Shown here: in pieces, positions 51,536 to 60,755 of the stretch
Position numbering within the stretch: the stretch's first letter is position 1
Layout of the letters: every line of letters begins with the position of its first letter
Assembly: GCF_000372725.1 (NCBI RefSeq)
Contig: NW_005198244.1
Coordinates: forward strand, 896,578 to 960,577
Direction: 5' to 3'
Length of the DNA: 64,000 nucleotides
Source of the DNA: Emiliania huxleyi CCMP1516
Lineage: Eukaryota > Haptophyta > Isochrysidales > Noelaerhabdaceae
The notes under the pieces: model-generated
Databases searched by the model: none
Told to the model about the DNA's origin: nothing
The model's input: the letters and a program-made list of their open reading frames with translations, nothing else
Position numbers and translations under genes: made by a program

Positions 51536-54013
51536 ATGGCAACTCCGCTGCGCCACTCGCGCCTGGTCCTTCTCGCGGCCGTCGTCGGTCGCGTCGCGGG
51601 GGACTGCTCGAGCGACCTCTTGGCCCTCTCTGATCCATCGGCCACGGACGAATACGACAGAGCTTACGCGTCTGTGTGCGCCGACCCGTCCTGCCGCGGG
51701 ATTATACTCCTCTTTCCGGACACGTTCCCCGAGGTTGGAGCTTGCAGCGCTGAGCAGATCTTGGATTGTGTGTGCGACCTGGTCTCCGGTGGCTTATCGG
51801 CATCTGATCTTTCCGGCTTCGTCGAAGATCCTTCTGGAGCCCTCGGCCTTCTGGGTGATGCCGGCTCCTGCACAGCATTGTTTGTGGGCTGTGACGGTCG
51901 CGTCGCGGGGGACTGCTCGAGCGACCTCTTGGCCCTCTCTGATCCATCGGCCACGGACGAATACGACAGAGCTTACGCGTCTGTGTGCGCCGACCCGTCC
52001 TGCCGCGCGATTATACTTGGCTCTCCGGACGCGTTCCCCGAGGTTGGAGCATGCAGCGCTGAGCAGATCTTGGATTGTGTGTGCGACCTGGTCTCCGGTG
52101 GCTTTTCGGCATCTGATCTTTCCAGCATCGTCGAAGATCCCTCCCTTCTCGCGACCGACGACGGAGGGGCCCTCGGCCTTCTGGGTGATGCCGGCTCCTG
52201 TTCAGCATTGTTTGTGGGCTGTGCTGGCTCTTCTTCGTGTGCGTCTGACGTACTCACCCTTTGCTCTGCCGATCCTATCACCTGCCTTCCGACGGCCGAC
52301 ACCGCGGATGAGTACGACGAAGCGTACACGAGAATCTGTGCCGACCCCGAGTGTTTTGAGTCGGCCTTCTACGGTCCAGAATTTGCGTCACAATTTGAGT
52401 CGCTGCTCATTGGCTCCGTCTCATATCATGAGGTTGCCGCCTGCTTCTGCGACATTGTTGCCGCTGGAAGCTCTGCGACCTCCGCCTCGGCCGTCCTCGC
52501 TGCACTGGACACCGGGGGATTCCCGGAGGTGGGCACCCTAATCGCCGGCAGCATCCCCTGGACGTGCGGCAAGATCGTGGCGGAGCTCGCACCTGGGGAC
52601 TGCACCCGAATTCCGAGCGTGTGCTCCACCGACGATTGCGTGTCGACGTTCCACTGTGTTCTAGCGAACGGGGACTGCGACCCCGCCAACGTACCTGCAC
52701 AGTGCACCGCCGAGTGCTCTCCGTTTGCAGGCTGCTATGCGCCACCTGCGCCACCGGGCCCCCCCCCTCTGCCGCCGCCCCCCCCTCTGACCGTGACCTG
52801 CCATGAGCTCGGTTACTATTGCGGCGCGGGGGGTTGCGACTGCGATCACTGCTGTGGGACTCCCTGGAACCCTCCGACGACATGGTGCTGCGACTCGCAC
52901 TGCACAATGGTCGATGATGAGACGGCAGATTGCGACGGGACGCTGTGCCTGCGCAACGTCGCCTGCAGCGAGGGGGAGAACTCTGACTTCATCATGGGTT
53001 GCGGCTCAGCTCACTCAGGAACTTGCACTCGAAAGTCGTACGGCCTCAACCAGCCGCCGTCACTGCCGCCGCCCCCACCATTCCCGCCAGGCCAGGCCCC
53101 ACCGCCCCCGCCGTCTCCCTGCGTGCACGACGACAGGAAGTGCTCGAGCAACGGCAACGACTGCTACGCCGACGGCGAGTCTGAGGCGCAGACCTGCAGC
53201 GACGGCTACACGGCCAGCCCTCACCCCGACGAGCCTAACAACGAAGGTCGCTACACATGCTACCCGCCTCACTGCCACTGCGACGCGTCCAAGTGCTCGA
53301 GCGATGGCGACGACTGCTATGCGGACGGTACCTGGGAGGCGCAGACGTGCAGCGACGGCTACTTGCCAATCGCGATCAATGACTGGCAGTACACGTGCTG
53401 CTTCGACTTTGACCAGCCGCCGTCATTGCCGCCGCCCCCACCATTCCCGCCAGGCCAGGCCCCACCGCCGGCACCATTGGTGTGCGCCCAGATTGACTGG
53501 GAGAACGGGGCAGACGCTGGCTGTGACCTATTCTTTGCCGCAGGCGCAACTTGCGAGAGCGTGTGGTCTGACTATTGTGGCGACGACAATCCCGCCGGCG
53601 CCGAGTTCAACACCCAGACGCTCGCAAGCAGCGGGTGCTCCCAGTGCGCTACCACGTCGCCCTCGCCCCCACCTTCCTGCACCTCCTTCCCCTATTGGAC
53701 CGACCCGGCCAACTGCCGCGTGGGCCACTGCGAGATGTACAAGGATCAGGTCTGTGACGGCGGCGCCTGCCAGGCATTGGCGCAGACCCTCAACAACGAT
53801 GTCGACGGCTGGTGCGACTCCTCGAGCGTTCCCGTCGCCGCCATCGTCGGTGGGACTGTCGGCGGCCTGGCCTTCCTCTCTATCCTTGCCGGCACGATCC
53901 ACCGGAGCCGCTTCAAGCAACGCACCGTGCCCCCCCCATCCACGCCTACCGCGCAGCAGCCGCAGCTGGAAGCGAGCGAGATCCCGGTGGCGCAAGCCGT
54001 GGTGAAAGTGTAG
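51536..54013 (+). CDS. Secreted/type I membrane Cys-rich protein with proline-rich spacers
   Basis: Single-exon frame of 825 residues. ATG 51536 with signal peptide (LRHSRLVLLAAVVGRVAGDC). Two tandem Cys-containing modules follow, starting RVAGDCSSDLLALSDPS (about residues 18-120 and 121-231), and a diverged third (CASDVLTLCSADP...). Next come PPPPP spacers like those of algal pherophorin/HRGP cell-wall proteins, Cys-rich modules CHELGYYCGAGGCDCDHCC and the pair KCSSNGNDCYADGESEAQTC / KCSSDGDDCYADGTWEAQTC, another Cys module, a membrane helix VAAIVGGTVGGLAFLSILAG and a short tail, stop 54013. Likely cell-surface or extracellular-matrix protein. No enzyme domain recognised. DNA of modules 1 and 2 is nearly identical (period 309 bases). 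Confidence 0.75.
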   Translation: MATPLRHSRLVLLAAVVGRVAGDCSSDLLALSDPSATDEYDRAYASVCADPSCRGIILLFPDTFPEVGACSAEQILDCVCDLVSGGLSASDLSGFVEDPSGALGLLGDAGSCTALFVGCDGRVAGDCSSDLLALSDPSATDEYDRAYASVCADPSCRAIILGSPDAFPEVGACSAEQILDCVCDLVSGGFSASDLSSIVEDPSLLATDDGGALGLLGDAGSCSALFVGCAGSSSCASDVLTLCSADPITCLPTADTADEYDEAYTRICADPECFESAFYGPEFASQFESLLIGSVSYHEVAACFCDIVAAGSSATSASAVLAALDTGGFPEVGTLIAGSIPWTCGKIVAELAPGDCTRIPSVCSTDDCVSTFHCVLANGDCDPANVPAQCTAECSPFAGCYAPPAPPGPPPLPPPPPLTVTCHELGYYCGAGGCDCDHCCGTPWNPPTTWCCDSHCTMVDDETADCDGTLCLRNVACSEGENSDFIMGCGSAHSGTCTRKSYGLNQPPSLPPPPPFPPGQAPPPPPSPCVHDDRKCSSNGNDCYADGESEAQTCSDGYTASPHPDEPNNEGRYTCYPPHCHCDASKCSSDGDDCYADGTWEAQTCSDGYLPIAINDWQYTCCFDFDQPPSLPPPPPFPPGQAPPPAPLVCAQIDWENGADAGCDLFFAAGATCESVWSDYCGDDNPAGAEFNTQTLASSGCSQCATTSPSPPPSCTSFPYWTDPANCRVGHCEMYKDQVCDGGACQALAQTLNNDVDGWCDSSSVPVAAIVGGTVGGLAFLSILAGTIHRSRFKQRTVPPPSTPTAQQPQLEASEIPVAQAVVKV
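51587..52226 (+). repeat. Recent tandem duplication inside the surface protein gene
   Basis: Copy 1 is 51587-51895, copy 2 is 51896 to about 52226. Start strings ggtcgcgtcgcgggggactg are identical and spaced 309 bases (103 codons). Differences are few and copy 2 has a short in-frame insertion encoding LLATDDG. Confidence 0.93.
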
Positions 54014-54309
54014 TTCTGACACGAACACGAGTGACGCCCACCTGACCCACTGACCAAGCCGAGAGGCGCACATTCCATGGAGCGTGCGCCGGCGGGCAGA
54101 TTGCCATGCGCCGGGCGGTCAAGCCTAAGCCTCGCGATCTCATGTCGCTAAGCCCCGCCGGGGCACCTTGTGATGTGATTCTTGTGAGAGCGCGGTTCGA
54201 CCTTCGAGCATCGCGGTTTGTGCCGAGCCCAATTTCCGATTCTGTGGACATCTGTGGAGTGTCAACTTTTTGGTTTTTGTGCCAGCATGTATGCCAGATG
54301 GCCGCCAGC

Positions 54310-54746
54310 TTGGCCTGTATAAGGTTTTCCGGAAAACAAAAAGGAAAACAGAGGGTCCCCAGCACTTTGCGTTTCCGGAAATTTCCAGGGAAAACAGAGG
54401 GTGTTTGGTGCTCCATTCTGGAAACTCGCTGTTTTCCCTGAGTCTGAGAGCTGGTCTGGGGCAAAATCTAAGGCAAAATTGAGGAAATCGACAAAATACC
54501 CAGGCGGTCGCAGGGTAAATTCCAGGTATGCACGGGTTCTCGCAAAATTCCCGGCATTTTGCCGATTTGGCCTAAAATTTGGCTGATTTTGGGCCCAAAC
54601 CAGCCTCGACTCGGCTCAGAGAGCCCAAAATTTGACGATTTCCACGGAGTTTTCCCGGGAAAAGAGAGAGGAAAAGAGAGGGTGTTGTAGAGAAAAAAGG
54701 AAAGGAAAACAGACGGGGTGCGAGAGGAAAACCTTATACAGCCTAA
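54310..54746 (+). mobile_element. Non-autonomous hAT-like MITE with 8-bp target duplication
   Basis: The 437-bp element is flanked by ccgccagc on both sides (54302-54309 and 54747-54754). Terminal inverted repeats of about 20 bp: left ttggcctgtataaggttttcc, right its complement ending gcctaa, with one or two differences. An 8-bp duplication and roughly 20-bp ends fit hAT. The interior is AT-richer with gggaaaacagaggg strings and no transposase. A partial copy lies at 44466-44641. Confidence 0.85.
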
Positions 54747-54876
54747 CCGCCAGCGCACTAAAGCCGCAGTATATTTTAATTTTGGTTGCGTCTAGACACG
54801 TCGTAAAGCCGTGTGTTGCAGATGCAGTCCGTGAGATGTCCCCACCTCTCGCCGCCTCTGCCAAATCCCCGCGACC

Positions 54877-56199
54877 GTGTCCGCTGCGCCTGCTTCCGAG
54901 TATGACTCCGAGCCCGACTTTTCCGACGCTGACACCACAACCCCTCTCGCAGCCGCAGCCGTAGCCGCAGCCCCAACTCTCGCCACTCTTCTAGTGTCGG
55001 GTGGTGACCAGGATACCTGGGGTCGGTTAAGATCTTCAAAGAAGCGAGAAAAGAAGAAAACCAGCCTCTGAGAAAAGAAGAAAACCAGCGTGTGCTCGGC
55101 TGGCTGTCCTGACCGCTGGCTGTGCTCGCTCCCAGGCTCATAGGAATTTCCTACACACATGCGCAGGTCGGCCCTCAGCCGGCTGCCGCCGCCGCTCCGC
55201 GGGCGGCTCATGAGCACCCGCTCGCGCTGGCGCACTGGCGAGCTGACGCGAGGCCTCTTCCTCTCGGGCACGACGGCGACGCGGCTGCCGGGTGACTGCG
55301 CTGCCCACATCGACGCGTTTGGCTCGGACGTGCTCCCAACGGCCGGCGCGGTGCGGGTGGACGTCGCGGCCATCTCCGAGTTGGGCGATACGGACCTCGT
55401 CGTCGGCGTGTGCGAGGAGTCGTGCGTCGGCCGCGCGTGGGGCGTCTCGTTGCTACGCCGCGCGCTCGTGACGGCCGCCGTGGACCGGCGGGCGCAGCAG
55501 GCGCTGCGGCGGCAGCACGCCAATGCCGAGATGGCGCACCGCGCTCGGCTCGAGGCGGGCACCGCCCCACCATTGGCCGCAGACAGAGAGAGGCGCACCC
55601 GAGGGTCGGGCCATGTGGTCTGTAGGAGCGGAGAGAGTGGCAGCAGCGGCGGGCGGTGCGGCGCGCAGCGACCCTGCGAGAGAGGGAGGCGGCTCTCCTC
55701 GCACGGCAGGGCTACGCGCCGCCGCCGCGCGAGGCTGGCGGCGGTTGCAGCGGCGCGCCTCTGCCTGGCGGGGCGGCGGCGCGCTGCTGCCCTCCTCAAG
55801 CCTACCGACTCGCTCCCTCCCTGCCCCGCCCTGCCGTGCTCTGCCTGCCTCCCTGGCGGTGCCCGCGCGCCGCTCTCTCCTCATCCGCGCCGCTCGCCCC
55901 AGGCGCACGGGCTGCTCTGCTTCGAGATCGAGGGCGGGGAGCTCACCTTCTACTCGGACGGCGAGCGGGTCGACCTGCCGCCGCTGCGGGGGCTCCCTCC
56001 CGCAGTGCGGCCCTGGGCGAGGCTCTCTGCCGCCGGCGACTCTGCCGAGATCCTGCAGGTGAGGCTCGTCGAGTGGGGCGTGGGCAGGCGGGCGGGGGAG
56101 GCGGGGGAGGCGGGCCGACGCCGCCGCAGGAGGCCGAGCCGGCCCGGCACAAGACGGACCTGCGGGCTCGAGGCGGTCGCCGACGGCCACCGCAGATAG
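54877..56199 (+). CDS. SPRY-like domain protein (tentative model)
   Basis: ATG 55159 opens MRRSALSRLPPPLRGRLMST, GLFLSGTTATRLPGDCAAH, VRVDVAAISELGDTDLVVGV CEES, the strand order of the first half of a SPRY/B30.2 domain. A further exon (about 55900-56060, after a cgccccag acceptor) gives LLCFEIEGGELTFYSDGERV, LPPAVRPWARLSAAGDSAEI, matching the SPRY second half (..GELSFFxDGxxxG..LRGLP..VRPWVxLxxxGDxVEL). An acidic N-terminal exon starting near 54892 (ASEYDSEPDFSDADTTT) may precede it; it has no ATG at its open-frame start. The frame after about 56070 is composition-driven. SPRY domains are protein-interaction modules; the partner is unknown. Confidence 0.5.
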
Positions 56200-56905
56200 C
56201 GCTTACGAGGTTAGGACATAGGCGTACGCAGAGGTTAGGGCTGCCCCAGCCGGAAGAGGGTGGATGCTTGTGAGCATGCGCTTTGAGGTGTTTGTGGCCA
56301 GCGAAGCGCAGCGTGGTTGCCTGGGATGTCGGCACGTGACTTGGCTCTATTGGCACGTGCTGCTCTCTGTGAGCTGGAGAGATCTCATGTTCTCAAGTCT
56401 CGATCATGTCGAAATAATCGATTCGCGCTTTTGCCTTAATTTTTCCGCGGGGGGCTTCTCACACATATTACACATCTGTGTAAAAAAGGAGACGATATCA
56501 CCTGAGTCCTGAGGTGAGCGCTCAAGGTCAAGCAGGGATGAGGGAAGCGCACTGTCCACTGAGAGGTGCAGGTGGGCTGCGCTAACATCGCTATCTCTCT
56601 CTCGGCATGTGTACTCTACGCGCCCTGCGCCGACCGCCCCTGCTCTCACCACCGATACTCACCAATGCGACCGCGACTCTCGTCCGCCCCTCCCTCCCCC
56701 TCTCGTGGCCCTTGCGCGGCCGCGGCGTCGGCCACTCGCACCCACCCCCGGGTCCCCGGCCCTCCCGGCCGGCCCTCTGTTCAGCGGAGCCGAGGGCGGG
56801 TCTCTCTCGGTCGCGTGACGTGGGAAGGGGGGACGGGCCTTCCCTGTCGCCTCCCCTGCCGCCTCCCCTCCCTACCGCCTCAGCTGCCGCCCCCTCAGTG
56901 CGGGG
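56200..56905. other. Intergenic between convergent genes
   Basis: No conserved frame. About 56385-56490 is AT-richer. The C/T-rich stretch 56650-56900 is low-complexity only. Confidence 0.45.
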
Positions 56906-59900
56906 TCAGTGAGGGGCCCACCGAGGCGGCGCACGCGGCTCGCCGGCGGCTGCTGCGCCGGCTCCAGCGGGCGGCGGCTGGGGCGGGGCGAGCCCTCCCT
57001 CGCCTCGAGGCACCGCCCCGCCCGCCTCGTCGAGGGGGCGCCTGTTCACAGGCGGAGGCGCGTGAACGGCGCCTCTCTTGACGGCCGCCTGCTTGAGCGC
57101 ACGGCGAGAGCACATCTCGTCGAGGAGTCGTTGGGCGAGGAAGGGCGGCGCCATCTCCTGGAGAGGGAGGGGGGGATGGGGGAGTGTGCTGGGGAGGGGG
57201 TAGGAAGTGTCTAGGGAGGGGGGAGGAAGTGTGTAGCAAGTGTGTAGGGAGNNNNNNNNNNNNNNNNNNNNNNNNNNNNNNNNNNNNNNNNNNNNNNNNN
57301 NNNNNNNNNNNNNNNNNNNNNNNNNNNNNNNNNNNNNNNNNNNNNNNNNNNNNNNNNNNNNNNNNNNNNNNNNNNNNNNNNNNNNNNNNNNNNNNNNNNN
57401 NNNNNNNNNNNNNNNNNNNNNNNNNNNNNNNNNNNNNNNNNNNNNNNNNNNNNNNNNNNNNNNNNNNNNNNNNNNNNNNNNNNNNNNNNNNNNNNNNNNN
57501 NNNNNCGCCCCCAGCCCCCGCAAAGAGGGGGGGGGGGGAAAAAAAAACAAGCGTGGCCAAGAAACGGGTGGCCAAAACCGATACCCCCAGGCAGCGCCCA
57601 AGGGCGGCAAAGATCCGGGCAGAGAGGCGGGCCGAGGACGCGTCTCAGACGTGTCCTCGGCACGCATCTCTGCCCGCATCTCTGCCGCACCTCTGCCGCC
57701 TCTCCGCTGCGTCCGCCTCTCGCCCACGCCTCTCTCGCCCACGCCTCTCTCTCTCTCTCCCCCCCCCTCTCTCTCTGTCTCTGTCTCTGTCTCTGTTTCT
57801 CTCTCCCTCTCCCTCTCTCTCTCTCGCCTGGCTCTCGCAGCGACTCCTCGACCCACGACAGCAGCCGGCCGACGGGAGAAGAGACGGCGAAGGTCGCCTG
57901 CAGCATCGTCCCGTCCGGCAGCCGGACGCGGACAGACGCCTTGCGGTACCGCCTCCGCCGCCGCGCCGCCTCCGCCTCGCGCGCCGCCCGCGTCTGCAGC
58001 ACGCCCTCCCTCTCCCTGCGCGCAGAGGCCGCCGCTACCATCTCGCGCGCGTCGTCGGCGGTGAGGCGGTAGAAGTCATCTCCGAGGTCTGCGGGTCTGC
58101 GCCGGGGTTGGGGGAGGGGGGGGGGGGGCGTGTGTGTGGGGAGGGGGGGGAGGGCCGTGTGGGGAAGGGGGGAGGGGAGGGGGGGGGGAAAAAGGGGGGC
58201 GGGGGCTGCAAAAAGGTGAGGCGGGGCGGCGGTATGCGCCTCGCGGCTGCTGCGCCGTCCGGAGCGAAAAAAACGCCCACGTCGGAGGGGCCCGCCTGGT
58301 GGAATGCAGAACAGAATCTAAAGCAGCGAGAGACAGCGCCTGGCCGAGGTGCAGCCGTGGTGCAGCCGATGTGCAGCCGAGGTGCAGCCGAAATCGCAGC
58401 CGAAATCGGAGCCGAAATCGGAGCCGAGATCGGAGGGGCGGAGAAGAGTCGCCTCTGCGTGCGTCGCCCACTCCTCCGCCTGAGAGGCAGGGATCGTCGT
58501 CTCCACTCTTCACTGTGCTGTGACGACAAGAGACCCCTCCACCCCTCCCCCTCCCCCCCTCCCCCTCCCCCCCCCCCCCCCCTCCCGCCTGGGCCAGCAG
58601 CGCAGCGCACTCCTCCAGTGCCCCCGTGTCTGCAGCCTCCGCCTCAGCGAGCTCGGCGAAGTCTCCTGCGCGAGGAGGCAGGCCACGGGTCGAGGGGCGG
58701 CGGCGGCGCCGGAACCGCCTCGCTCTTCCCTCGGCTGCAATCTCGGCTGCATTCTCGGCTGTCATCTCGGCTTCATCTCGGCTTAATCTCGGCTTCATCT
58801 CGGCTTCATCTCGGCTGTCATCTCGGCTGCAATCTCGGCTGTCATCTCGGCTGTCATCTCGGCTGTCATCTCGCGCCTCCCTCCGCGAGCCGGAAGCCAC
58901 ACAGCTGGAGCAGCGCGTGGGCGGCCGGGCTGGCGCCGAGCGCCGCCGCGATCTTCGGGTTGGAGAGCCGAACCTTGCGGTACTTCGGCTCGGCCGGCGC
59001 GCCGAGCACGTTGGCGACGAGCTTGCTGAGCAGGCCGAGGGCAGGCGCTGCGGCGGCCCCGTCTGCGGCGAGGAGGGAGGCCGCCTGCAGGGCAGGTGCT
59101 CCGACGCGTCAGGGCCTCGCGTCCGGGACATGTCCGAGACATGACATCTCCGAGACAGCGGCCGCCTCGTGCGCAGCGGCGAGGCGCGCGCCGCTGTCGG
59201 CTGGCACGTCGACTCGCAGGACCTGCTCAGCACATTAGGATCATTACGTTCTTGTTGCCTTTTGTCGGCCGGCACGTCGGAAAGGGACCCTCGGCGCCTC
59301 TGCGGCGGGCGCCGCCACGGCGGGCGGCGGGGCGGCGGGAGAGATGTCTGGTCCAATCGCGCCCGATGCGAGGAGGCTGATTGCAGCCTCGACGTCGCCG
59401 CCGCTCGCCGCGAGCGCAGTGCGGGCGGACGCGGCGTCGAACCCCATCTCGACGCAGACGGCAACCGACTCGTCCGACACTGCGGGCGCTGGCGCCGCCG
59501 CCGGCGCAGGGCCGGGTGCGGGCGCGCCGCCGACGGTTCCTCCTCCAAAGTTGCGCGGCGGAGCGGCCATCTCCTTGCTCGCAGCGATGCGGTCCTGCGT
59601 CGCCGCAGCCTTGGCGACCGCGCTCGGCTTGGAGCCGCCGCCGCCGCCGCAGCCTCTGCGCGCGAGCGCCGCCTCGCGCGCGGCGGCCGCTTGGGCCGCA
59701 GGCGTCATCGCCCGCGGCGGCGGGGGCAGATTTGCGCGCGGTGCATCGGACGGCGGCGGTGCCGCTGGCCGCGGTGCTGGCGGCGGGGCCGACGAGGAGG
59801 AGCCGAGCGCCTGGCCGCCGCCCTTCTTCTTCCACTTCTCGTCCTTGGTTTGAAAGAGGCCCTGCAGAGACTTGCCCATGTTGTCAAAGGCCTTGCCTGC

Positions 59901-60378
59901 CTCCTTCATGAGGTCATCCTTCTTCTCATCCTTCTTCTTGCCCTTGTTCTTGTCGCCGACCGAGTAGACGGACATCGTGAAGGACGCGGCGGCGCTGATG
60001 AGCGGGCGGTCGGCTTCGACTAAAAGAATTCGCGTTATAGGGCGGATGACAATGCGCATGTCGTCGACAATGAGGCGGCGCGAGTCGGCGGTGCGGCCGG
60101 TGAAGAGGTCGCACATGTCAGAGCTGCGGTGTTTCATGAGGACCCGGTTGGCGAGGCGGCGGATGGCTGCAGGGATGCCGTTGGGCGGGTGCCGGTGACG
60201 TTGCCCTTGTCGTCCCGCTTCTCGATCCCCAGCAGCTGGAGGTCGCCCCAGAGCGCGGCGGCGCTGTCGTGCACCCTGCCCTGGTTGATGGCTCCCTATC
60301 AAACAGGATCTCCCTCACGTCCGGGCCCGAGTAGTGCAGGAACTCGAGCTCCTCGTAGCTGACACCGTCCACGGACAT
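56906..60378 (-). CDS. UBA-PUB-UBX domain protein (p97/Cdc48 cofactor type)
   Basis: UBX and PUB domains bind the AAA ATPase p97/Cdc48; UBA binds ubiquitin. ATG at 60378 (MSVDGVSYEELEFLHYSGPD). Small introns then lead to DSAAALWGDLQLLGIEKRDD and a conserved block RRLIVDDMRIVIRPITRILL, SAAASFTMSVYSVGDKNK of unknown family. A Lys-rich and Pro/Ala linker precedes UBA: ESVAVCVEMGFDAASARTAL AASGGDVEAAISLLASG (about 59355-59475). PUB follows near 58870-59050 (LVANVLGAPAEPKYRKVRLS NPKIAAAL...LLQLCGF), then the UBX start ASVRVRLPDGTMLQATFAVS SPVGRLLSWVEESL (about 57850-57945) and, beyond the assembly gap, a probable UBX end FLAQRLLDEMCSRRALKQAA. Stop at 56906. UBXN6-like overall, but with an added UBA. 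Several introns are tandem repeats. Confidence 0.75.
57252..57505. other. Assembly gap (N)
   Basis: A run of about 254 undetermined bases. It falls in what is most likely an intron within the UBX domain of the minus-strand gene, flanked by G-rich low-complexity sequence that probably caused the gap. Confidence 0.99.
58340..58440. repeat. gaggtgcagcc / gaaatcggagcc intronic tandem repeats
   Basis: Units gaggtgcagcc (x4-5), then gaaatcggagcc (x4), 11-12 bases each, inside an intron of the minus-strand UBX gene. Confidence 0.8.
58730..58872. repeat. tcatctcggctg intronic tandem repeat
   Basis: About twelve copies of a 10-12-base unit (tcatctcggctg, ttcatctcggct, gcaatctcggct), between the UBA and UBX halves, ending just before the PUB exon. 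Confidence 0.85.
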
Positions 60379-60755
60379 GGCGCGCGCCTTGGGGACGGAG
60401 TGGAAGACCTCCCAGAAGTATACTTTCTTTTTGCCGAGGGGCGCAGTGAAGTGTGCCCTCTCACGTCTCAGATCGCCAGCCAGTCTCTCTCTCTCTCTGC
60501 ACGATGCAGTCTGTTTATTTAGTTCTTTCAAAAACCGCCCGCCGCACAACACGCAACACACAACATACAACAAGTGCGCGTCTTTTCTCCTCTCGTATAA
60601 AGTACATACATTCTTTAAATTCTTTCTGGGTTGTTGTAAAATTCTTTCTGGGGGCAGCGGGGTATTTTGGCGCCGAGCCCGAGGTAGAAAGGAACGAAAC
60701 GGCACATTCCGATTGCGGCCGCCGCCACACTACTTACCAGCCGCCGTCTGCACCG
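60379..60755. promoter_or_regulatory. Divergent promoter region
   Basis: Shared upstream sequence of the UBX gene (minus) and the HET-like/LRR gene (plus). It has a (tc)n run (60481-60498), an AT-richer middle and a short direct repeat aaattctttctggg (about 60617 and 60638). No TATA element is clear. Confidence 0.45.
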
